NCBI GenBank assembly: GCA_937900215.1
Contig: CALCFH010000084.1
Span: forward strand, 1 to 12,108
Length of the DNA stretch: 12,108 bases
Origin: an uncultured Cryomorphaceae bacterium
GTDB lineage: Bacteria; Bacteroidota; Bacteroidia; Flavobacteriales; Schleiferiaceae
Direction: 5' to 3'
Below, one piece after another: positions 6,727 through 12,108 of this stretch. Numbering within the stretch: the first letter of the stretch is position 1; the number at the start of each line of letters is the position of its first letter. The notes under the pieces are model-generated. The model was not told the DNA's origin. It saw nothing but the letters and a program-made list of their open reading frames with translations, and ran no database searches. Made by a program: the position numbers and the translations under genes.

Positions 6727-7374
6727 TTAGCTATCTCTTCGAATAAATTTATGCGATCCGTCACAACTTGGCGGCTTTTTTGTAAGTCCGCAAACACAGT
6801 CATGAAATCCCTTTCCATTTAGAATTCTCGGGATGTATTTTTCAATTCGTGCATACCTCGATTTAGAAAGTTTAGCTCCTGAGAAATAAATAATATAACC
6901 TCGTTTTCGCCCAGGAGTGAGCGCGTTGAAGGCTTTATTTAGCTCTTCATTCGCATTCAACATTTCTATTAATTCGGGTACGTTCTCAGTATCATCTGAT
7001 GTTTTACGATTCACCTTCTGCCCGGCATTTTCAATCCCTATTGCTTCGTAGATATATTGCCTAAGCAGCTCTTCCTTCGCATTGATTTCTTCCACGCTAC
7101 GAAACCGAATTAGCCTGCTTGATTGCGAATTGGGACCGGGTTTTTCCAGAATTTTTGCCTCATCCAAAAGCAAAACACCTTTGAAGAAACTCAAGGTACA
7201 ATAGTCTTTAAATGAACCTAAAAGCACAATATTACTGGCCTGATGACAATAGCATGGGGTAGACCATTTGAACTCTTCACGGACTTGACAACTGAGCACT
7301 ATCGAGCGCAGCTGTTGCAGCTCTTCTTGCCATTTTGTAAGTCTTGAAAAATAGGAATCTATCGGGCTTTCCAC
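6727..7374 (-). CDS. DUF1801/YdeI-like protein with C-terminal CDGSH iron-sulfur motif
   Basis: A 215-residue soluble protein made of three parts. Residues about 1-115 resemble the DUF1801/YdhG fold ('REEFKWSTPCYCHQASNIVLLGSFKDYCTLSFF' region). Residues 132-190 resemble the YdeI C-terminal segment ('FNALTPGRKRGYIIYF', 'RIEKYIPRILNGKG'). The last 25 residues contain a full CDGSH signature, CxC-x2-T-x3-P-x-CDGSH, with Cys193, Cys195, Cys204 and His208 as the likely ligands of one [2Fe-2S] cluster. YdeI-type proteins are linked to bacteriocin and peptide tolerance in a few species, but no activity is established. CDGSH domains carry redox-active clusters. Their combined role is unknown to me. 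The start is GTG at 7374; a TAA two codons upstream in frame excludes any earlier start. It lies 34 bases after the reductase gene on the same strand, probably in one operon. Confidence 0.85.
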   Translation of the reverse strand: MESPIDSYFSRLTKWQEELQQLRSIVLSCQVREEFKWSTPCYCHQASNIVLLGSFKDYCTLSFFKGVLLLDEAKILEKPGPNSQSSRLIRFRSVEEINAKEELLRQYIYEAIGIENAGQKVNRKTSDDTENVPELIEMLNANEELNKAFNALTPGRKRGYIIYFSGAKLSKSRYARIEKYIPRILNGKGFHDCVCGLTKKPPSCDGSHKFIRRDS

Positions 7375-7408
7375 TGCTTATTAAATGTATTTATGCAATC
7401 TATTCATT

Positions 7409-8476
7409 CTAAGCCTTGGCCTTAAGGATTCTGTTGTCAATTAAGACCTGAAAAGAATCTTCCATGGTTTCTTTCAGCGGACGGAATTGCATATTCAAGT
7501 CTTGTTTGATTTTAGAGTTATCCGCTTTCCAAGGAATATTTACGTTGTTTCGAATAAATCTTCGCGTAAAAAGTTTGTTTGCTAAAGGTCCGATGAGCAT
7601 CAGTAACCACTTAGGTAGAGCCTTTCTAGGCAAGGGGAATTCATTTCCATATTTCGGTAGAAGTTCCGCTGCCATTTCTAAGAAATTCGAATTGTGAGCA
7701 GAGGTTATATATCTACCCTTTGCAGTGGGCGTATAGGCTGCACGAAAATGTGCTTCCGCAACATCGCGCACATCTACTATTCCCATTCCAATTTTTGGGG
7801 CACCCATTTTCATGTCGCCTCCACCCAGCATTTTTAGAATATTAATACTTTCGGAGGTATTGGATGTGGGATTTAAAGCAGGGCCGAGTACCAAGCTCAT
7901 GTTTATGGCGATTAGATCCCATCTTGACTGTTTCCCTTGCATCTCCCAAGCCTTTTTTTCTGCAAGGGTCTTAGAGTAGGAGTAGGGTTGGTAGTCTAAG
8001 GAAGAAGTGGAATTCCAAATAGCTTCGGTAAGCTTACTGCCTGGAGCATTCACAGTATCAATGGCGTCTGTATAAATAGCGGCACAGCTGCTAGTGACTA
8101 TTATCCGCTTCACTGAAGATACTTTATTGGCTGAGTTCAGAACATTTTCAGTTCCTTTAACGGCCGGATCAATGAGTTCTTTTTGAGGATCTTTATATGC
8201 CGAAATAAAAGGAGAAGCCGTGTGAAAAACCACTTCGCAACCTTCCATGGCTTTGGTATAAGATCCTGCCAAAAGTAAATCGCCTTCAAACAGTTTTAAT
8301 TCTCCTTTGGCTCCTTGTGCAGCATCCAATAAATGTTTCACTTTTTGAGTGTCTTCCGGTTTCCGAACGGCTGCATGTACCGAAATTCCTTCTTCAAGTA
8401 GCTTTTTTACAAGCCAACTTGCCACATATCCATTGGCTCCCGTTACTAGAACTGGCTTTGATTTATCAATTTCCAT
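7409..8476 (-). CDS. Extended SDR oxidoreductase, dihydroflavonol-reductase-like
   Basis: A 355-residue cytoplasmic NADPH-dependent reductase of the extended short-chain dehydrogenase superfamily, in the group that includes dihydroflavonol 4-reductase, cinnamoyl-CoA reductase and aldehyde or ketone reductases. The Rossmann fold begins at once with 'VLVTGANGYVASWLV' (TGxxGxxA). Arg38 in 'HAAVRKPED' is placed to bind the NADPH 2'-phosphate. 'FHTASPF' (84-90) is typical of the group. The catalytic triad is complete: Ser129 or Ser130 in 'VTSSCAA', then Tyr165 and Lys169 in 'YSYSK'. 'GIVDVRDVAEAHFRA' (about 230-245) supports the subfamily. Its natural substrate cannot be read from the sequence; a carbonyl compound is likely. 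The ATG at 8476 starts nine residues before the glycine motif. It is probably the first gene of a pair with the CDGSH fusion gene downstream. Confidence 0.88.
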   Translation of the reverse strand: MEIDKSKPVLVTGANGYVASWLVKKLLEEGISVHAAVRKPEDTQKVKHLLDAAQGAKGELKLFEGDLLLAGSYTKAMEGCEVVFHTASPFISAYKDPQKELIDPAVKGTENVLNSANKVSSVKRIIVTSSCAAIYTDAIDTVNAPGSKLTEAIWNSTSSLDYQPYSYSKTLAEKKAWEMQGKQSRWDLIAINMSLVLGPALNPTSNTSESINILKMLGGGDMKMGAPKIGMGIVDVRDVAEAHFRAAYTPTAKGRYITSAHNSNFLEMAAELLPKYGNEFPLPRKALPKWLLMLIGPLANKLFTRRFIRNNVNIPWKADNSKIKQDLNMQFRPLKETMEDSFQVLIDNRILKAKA

Positions 8477-8521
8477 TATTGCATTTTTATGTTTGAGATT
8501 CAGAGAGAAATTCCCTTTCAG

Positions 8522-8554
8522 CCAAGGTATTCAATTGCTTTCTCATTATCCAAT
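8522..8554 (-). promoter_or_regulatory. Candidate promoter of the SDR / CDGSH gene pair
   Basis: Read on the - strand, ATTG (8554-8551) is followed after 21 bases by TACCTTGG (8529-8522), one mismatch from TANNTTTG. Initiation near 8518 would give a leader of about 42 bases before the reductase ATG. A perfect inverted repeat overlaps both elements. Confidence 0.35.
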
Positions 8555-8559
8555 TGAAT
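8529..8559. repeat. 9-bp inverted repeat, candidate operator
   Basis: ATTCAATTG at 8529-8537 and CAATTGAAT at 8551-8559 are exact reverse complements with a 13-base spacer, so the half-site centres are 22 bases apart, about two helical turns. The repeat touches the candidate -7 element and covers the -33 element of the minus-strand promoter, where a repressor dimer could block polymerase. AT-rich composition makes chance repeats easier, and no regulator gene is adjacent. Confidence 0.45.
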
Positions 8560-8659
8560 TTGGGTAAACCCTGCAGGAGCAAAGGAGTAGCAGATACAGT
8601 CGAAAAGCCATGAAAATTAATAAGTTATATTTACGATTAATCAACTGAACCAAAGTAAT

Positions 8660-9238
8660 ATGAATTCATCAAACCAACGATTAGAGGCGATAGTCCAATT
8701 TCCTGGAGATGCAGGAAATTTTCCCGAAGAGGAGATGGTCGGTACCTTTTATGCCGTAGGCGATACGTATAGATGGACATTGTTAACGAGTAATACAGAA
8801 AAGTGTATTGCAGAAGGACATTTGATTGAAGGAAACGCCATTCCTTCGGGCTTGGACTCAAATTCAATGCGTATAATTCCTATTCCAGGAGGTGCGAACA
8901 CGTATTATATAAAGACTTTTGCGAGTGACGAACATGCAGACGGACTGTTCTTGTATGTAAATGATTTTACTGAGGATTATCTGAGTTGGGTGGAAGAAAT
9001 GCCTCCATTCGATGGCAAAAATGGCGGAATATGGCGCCTAAGTCTTATTGAGAATAATACCTTTTACAATTTGATTTTAGACAATCCGAATGCCGAGGAA
9101 TTTCTCAAAGTTTCGAGCGAAGGAGTAGAAGGAGGATCAGCTGAAAACCCAATACAGTATGTAAAGGTGAAGGAAAAGGACAAAAAAGAGAGAACCAAGA
9201 AGTGGATCTTTGTTCACGCCGGAGACATGCGCGTATAA
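8660..9238 (+). CDS. Soluble hypothetical protein upstream of adenylate cyclase
   Basis: A 192-residue protein I do not recognise. It has no signal peptide, membrane segment or catalytic motif that I can identify. The sequence looks mainly beta, with aromatic-rich strands separated by acidic loops: 'GTFYAVGDTYRWTLL' (28-42), 'GGIWRLSLIENNTFYNLIL' (about 122-140) and a closing 'KKWIFVHAG' (180-188). The recurrence of 'W-R-x-L' and 'F-L-K-V-S' type strands and the final W-I-F hint at a beta-trefoil or similar repeat fold, but this is only an impression. A charged stretch, 'KVKEKDKKERTKK', lies just before the last strand. The ATG at 8660 is the first in frame. The stop is 19 bases before the cyclase start, so the two are probably co-transcribed and the protein may work with the cyclase. 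Confidence 0.7.
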   Translation: MNSSNQRLEAIVQFPGDAGNFPEEEMVGTFYAVGDTYRWTLLTSNTEKCIAEGHLIEGNAIPSGLDSNSMRIIPIPGGANTYYIKTFASDEHADGLFLYVNDFTEDYLSWVEEMPPFDGKNGGIWRLSLIENNTFYNLILDNPNAEEFLKVSSEGVEGGSAENPIQYVKVKEKDKKERTKKWIFVHAGDMRV

Positions 9239-9257
9239 TCTTCATTAAAGTAATTCG

Positions 9258-11060
9258 ATGAGAATTAGTTCAAGATGGCTCATTGCGGGCATACTATATA
9301 TGTTTTCATGTCTGCATATTCAGGGAGCTGAAAAGAAGGCAATTCAAGATTCTGAGCTAGAAGCACTTTGGCAGACGCGCAGTGATAATTATGTGCTGGC
9401 GATTCAAGAATGCAAGCGCTTGCTGGCAACACTCGAATCAAGTTCTAGCTCAAAAGAGCGCATAGAATTGCTCCTATTAAAGAGTGTTTTTGAAAATAAG
9501 GCATTGCGTCCCTTAGAGGCTTCCCTAAGTTTAATTGAGGCAGAAAAGCGAATTAAAGAAGAGCTTAAAGACAGCAGCTTATTGGCCGCTGTATTCTATG
9601 CTAAGTCTTTGGTAGCCCTTGCCGTTTCTCAAGATAAGGAGGCCATTGCCAACAATTATTCAGGCTTAGAGGCCTTTGATTCGTATGGAGGTAGGAGAAT
9701 TATTCAAGTAAAACTGCACAATAATCTTTCCACCTTACTCAAGGATAAGTCAGAGATGCTTTATCATGCAAAAAAGGCATTGGCACTATCGGTAAGTCAT
9801 TCCATTTTTGATCAACAGATTTCGGCTTTAATAAATCTAGGCTACATCTTTGCCATTCACGAAGAATACGATAGTGCTCGCTATTATTTTCAAGAAGCTT
9901 TACCCGTTGCCAGAAAATCAAATTCATACCGAGAAGTAGGCAAGCTGTACAACAATTTGGCAGGTTTGTCTGAAAGTGAAAAAGAGCAAGAGCTCTACAT
10001 TGATTCTGCTATAGTCTATGCCGATTTAAGCGGTAGATTGTTTGATTTACAGAGGTATATGGAGAATAAATCTCTTTTTCTTTATGATTCTGAAAGCTAT
10101 GAAGAAGCCTTTGATTTTCTATGGGAATCGTCTCAACTAAAAGATACGTTGATGGAACTAAAGAGTGTTGAAGCCGTAGTAGAGATGCAAGAGAAGTACG
10201 ATGCAGAAAAGAAATCAAACGAAATAAAGCAACTTACAGTAGAGAAGTTGGCCCAAGAGGTAGAAAATCTAAACTTTCAGAAAAATCAGTCGCGTTTACT
10301 GATTGGTGGTGGCATAGTGGTATTCATTGCCATTTTTATGGGAATAAGCTTTGTACAACTTAGAAAGAATCGCAATCAATTGGCAGCTAAGAATATCGAA
10401 TTAGATATCGCACGAAAGGCGTCAGATAGCCTGTTATTGAATATTTTACCTGAGATGATCGCTGAGGAGTTGAAGTTGAAAGGTGAAGCAGAAGCTCAAG
10501 GCTACGAGCGCGCAAGCATTCTCTTTACCGATTTTAAAGGCTTTACTTCCACGGCTGAAAAGTTGAATGCCGTTGATCTTGTAGCTGAAATAAATTCGTG
10601 CTTTAAAGCATTTGATGATATTACCGAGAAATACAAAATTGAAAAAATAAAGACCATTGGTGATGCTTATATGGCAGTAGGTGGTGTTCCGGTTCCTAAG
10701 CCTGATTCGGTAGTCGATACCATTATGGCTGCCTTAGAAATGCAGTCGTTTATTAAAAAGCGAAAGCAAGAGAATGAGGCTTTTGGCAAGCCCGCATTTG
10801 ATATGCGTGTTGGCATACATACAGGCCCTGTAGTTGCTGGAATTGTGGGCGTCAAGAAGTTTCAATACGATATTTGGGGAGATGCTGTAAATATTGCCAG
10901 TAGAATGGAGAGCAGTGGAGAGGTGGGTAGAGTGAATATTAGCGAGAGTTGCTTTTCTGCACTAAAAGATCATCCAGAGTTTTCTTTTGAATATCGAGGA
11001 CGTATCGAAGCCAAAGGAAAGGGCGAGTTAAAGATGTGGTTTGTATCTCAATCCAGTTAA
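9258..11060 (+). CDS. Class III adenylate cyclase with periplasmic TPR sensor
   Basis: A 600-residue transmembrane protein that should make cAMP from ATP in the cytoplasm in response to a periplasmic signal. Residues 1-23 look like a signal peptide. Residues about 35-300 form helical TPR-like repeats, clearest at 189-220 ('ALINLGYIFAIHEEYDSARY'). Residues 297-345 are coiled coil of the 'MQEKYDAEKKSNEI' kind, often seen in Bacteroidota TPR signalling proteins. One membrane helix (about 347-367) leads to a linker and the cyclase domain (about 415-597). The catalytic set is complete: metal-binding Asp425 ('LFTDFKGFT') and Asp469 ('KTIGDAYMAVGG'), adenine-selecting Lys465 and Asp538 ('YDIWGDAVNIASRM'), Asn545 and Arg549, and a Lys at 586/588. 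Lys465 favours ATP over GTP. It has no phosphoacceptor domain. It follows the hypothetical gene by 19 bases. I see no clear terminator after it. Confidence 0.93.
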   Translation: MRISSRWLIAGILYMFSCLHIQGAEKKAIQDSELEALWQTRSDNYVLAIQECKRLLATLESSSSSKERIELLLLKSVFENKALRPLEASLSLIEAEKRIKEELKDSSLLAAVFYAKSLVALAVSQDKEAIANNYSGLEAFDSYGGRRIIQVKLHNNLSTLLKDKSEMLYHAKKALALSVSHSIFDQQISALINLGYIFAIHEEYDSARYYFQEALPVARKSNSYREVGKLYNNLAGLSESEKEQELYIDSAIVYADLSGRLFDLQRYMENKSLFLYDSESYEEAFDFLWESSQLKDTLMELKSVEAVVEMQEKYDAEKKSNEIKQLTVEKLAQEVENLNFQKNQSRLLIGGGIVVFIAIFMGISFVQLRKNRNQLAAKNIELDIARKASDSLLLNILPEMIAEELKLKGEAEAQGYERASILFTDFKGFTSTAEKLNAVDLVAEINSCFKAFDDITEKYKIEKIKTIGDAYMAVGGVPVPKPDSVVDTIMAALEMQSFIKKRKQENEAFGKPAFDMRVGIHTGPVVAGIVGVKKFQYDIWGDAVNIASRMESSGEVGRVNISESCFSALKDHPEFSFEYRGRIEAKGKGELKMWFVSQSS

Positions 11061-11324
11061 TTCAATCCGAGCCTTTTCGTTCTGATTTCCATTTCAAACA
11101 TTATTCTGAATAGAAAAACCCTGCGTTTTCATACAATAAAAGCCGCATCGCTCTAATCGAATAGTGCATTTCTTAGGGCTTTCTGTATTGGAATAGGTCC
11201 GAGCTCGTTTCATATATCTTCGAAAAAGTGCGAATGATGTACCTCTTTTACAGTATTGTGTAACACTTTAGTCTGGCTAGCATCTCACCTTTATACAATT
11301 AAATAACTATAAAAAAAGAAGATC

Positions 11325-11612
11325 ATGGACAGCGGAAAAATACTATTAGGAGCAATGGCTGGAGTGGCACTAGGAGCCACATTAGGAATTTTATTTGCAC
11401 CGAACAAAGGTTCAGATACAAGGAAAAAGATTTCAAAGAAGAGCACTGAATATGTTGGAGGATTGGAAAATCAGTTCCGCGAATTCATGAAAAGTGTTTC
11501 AGATCGATTTGAACAAATGACTGCGGAGGCGCAGAAGGTGAGCAATAATGGAAGAACAAAAGCAGAGGAGCTATTAAAAGATGCCGCTAAGGCCGTCCAC
11601 CCTAAAGACTAA
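11325..11612 (+). CDS. YtxH domain protein
   Basis: A 95-residue small membrane protein of the YtxH family. The N-terminus carries a glycine/alanine-rich hydrophobic helix (residues about 5-25). It is followed by the family hallmark 'LFAPNKGSDTRKKI' at 24-37 and an amphipathic, charged helical tail of about 55 residues. Family members are associated with general stress in Firmicutes and are common in Bacteroidota, but their molecular role is not known. The ATG at 11325 follows an A-rich stretch (11311-11320) that could help ribosome binding without a Shine-Dalgarno sequence. The 264 bases upstream, back to the cyclase stop, contain no gene and no promoter element that I trust; a short GTGT-A-ACAC palindrome lies at 11258-11266. 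It is the first gene of an apparent three-gene operon with the holin-like protein and the next partial gene. Confidence 0.88.
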   Translation: MDSGKILLGAMAGVALGATLGILFAPNKGSDTRKKISKKSTEYVGGLENQFREFMKSVSDRFEQMTAEAQKVSNNGRTKAEELLKDAAKAVHPKD

Positions 11613-11964
11613 TACATTGAATACAAGTCAAGAAGTGAACGATTTCGAAGAACTGTACGGAAAGGTTGAAAGCTACTTTAGTACAAGTTACGAACTCGCT
11701 AAACTTAAATCCCTGGAGGTCGCTGTGCTGGTGGCTAGCTCATTTATAAGCACACTAAGTGTTATTGTAATGCTATTACTCTTTATCCTTGTTTCTAGTA
11801 TTGGAATTGCACTTTGGCTGGGCGACCTTTTGGGAGAGGCTTATTATGGATTTTTTATTGTATCGTTTTTCTATCTCTTTTTGGGCCTAGTCTTTTCTTT
11901 TTTTCTGCGAAGGTGGATTACAAAGCCTGTCAGCATTCTCATCATTACCGAAGCACTTAGCTAA
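11581..11964 (+). CDS. Holin-like (DUF1469/YqjE-type) membrane protein
   Basis: A small inner-membrane protein of the phage-holin superfamily III / DUF1469 type, which despite the name is usually chromosomal and not from a phage. After an amphipathic N-terminal helix ('DFEELYGKVESYFSTSYELAKLKSLEVAV') come two membrane helices, at about residues 48-77 and 86-109, followed by a basic 'RRWITKP' end. The start is uncertain. The only in-frame ATG before the helices is at 11581, which overlaps the YtxH gene by 32 bases and is the coordinate given. TTG at 11617, four bases after the YtxH stop, or GTG at 11635 would remove the overlap and fit the expected family N-terminus better. It is almost certainly co-transcribed with the YtxH gene. 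Function is unknown; the pairing suggests an envelope or stress role. Confidence 0.82.
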   Translation: MPLRPSTLKTNTLNTSQEVNDFEELYGKVESYFSTSYELAKLKSLEVAVLVASSFISTLSVIVMLLLFILVSSIGIALWLGDLLGEAYYGFFIVSFFYLFLGLVFSFFLRRWITKPVSILIITEALS

Positions 11965-11975
11965 CTCCTGAGATC

Positions 11976-12108
11976 ATGCCCAAGATTACATCGTCAATAG
12001 ACTTAAGAGCGGCCATTGTTGCTTTAGAGATTAAACAGAAACAAGAGGAAACTTCCCTTAAAGAGGAATTTTATTTGGCCTACCAAGAGATGCAGCCGGT
12101 TCAAATTA
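11976..12108 (+). CDS. Small soluble protein, N-terminal part only
   Basis: An ATG at 11976, 11 bases after the holin-like gene, opens a frame that stays open for 44 codons to the right edge. The visible residues begin 'MPKITSSIDLRAAIVALEI', continue with a charged helical run containing 'KQKQEETSLKEEF', and end near 'EMQPVQI'. It looks like a helical cytoplasmic protein. Similar short proteins often follow the YtxH and holin-like genes in Bacteroidota, as far as I recall, but I know no function for them. Close spacing and same strand make it the third gene of the module. The rest of the gene lies outside the window. Confidence 0.7.
   Translation, partial: MPKITSSIDLRAAIVALEIKQKQEETSLKEEFYLAYQEMQPVQI

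Noticed and set aside
8637..8867. 76-codon open frame on the - strand overlapping the start of the hypothetical gene at 8660.
   Set aside because: It has no recognisable motif or plausible upstream signal, and it lies opposite a longer frame that fits the operon with the cyclase gene.
11061..11324. 264-base gap between the cyclase and YtxH genes, inspected for an RNA gene, attachment site or promoter.
   Set aside because: Only short imperfect repeats are visible, such as GTGT-A-ACAC at 11258-11266. I found no TANNTTTG element, strong stem with U-run, or gene I could support.
11581..11964. Phage remnant suggested by the holin-like protein.
   Set aside because: This family is usually chromosomal in Bacteroidota next to YtxH genes, and no other phage gene, integrase or lysis enzyme is nearby.

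Overview
The window reads as a chromosomal segment of a Bacteroidota bacterium, probably a flavobacterium-like lineage. The evidence is indirect: moderately AT-rich DNA, start codons without Shine-Dalgarno sequences, several promoter-like sites of the Bacteroidota form TTTG-N19-21-TANNTTTG, a collagen-like-repeat lipoprotein, and a YtxH / holin-like gene pair of the kind common in this phylum. No phage, IS element, CRISPR array, integrase or defence locus is visible. Most of the window is ordinary core and accessory content.

Left part (1-3588, + strand): the 3' end of leuS (leucyl-tRNA synthetase), an exported DUF3108 protein, tryptophan 2,3-dioxygenase, and a membrane-anchored MepM-like M23 peptidase. 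The dioxygenase and peptidase genes overlap by 4 bases (ATGA). A strong hairpin plus T-run lies just before the dioxygenase start.

Middle (3615-5948, - strand): recJ, preceded by a YihX-like HAD phosphatase gene 12 bases upstream. recJ converges on the M23 gene. Divergent from the phosphatase, on the + strand, is a small lipoprotein gene with three GPE triplets. It is followed by a CAT-anticodon tRNA and a nearly perfect bidirectional terminator.

Right-middle (6727-8476, - strand): an extended SDR reductase gene lies upstream of a gene encoding a DUF1801/YdeI-like protein whose last 25 residues form a complete CDGSH [2Fe-2S] motif. A 9-bp inverted repeat overlaps the likely promoter of this pair.

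Right (8660-12108, + strand): an unrecognised soluble 192-residue protein sits 19 bases upstream of a TPR / transmembrane / class III adenylate cyclase. After a 264-base gap come a YtxH protein, a holin-like (DUF1469-type) membrane protein, and the start of a small soluble protein that runs off the window. These look like an envelope or stress module.

I found no clearly new multi-gene system. The points most worth checking are the CDGSH fusion, the His-to-Cys change in the M23 zinc site, the orphan paired with the cyclase, and the compact promoter/terminator arrangements.
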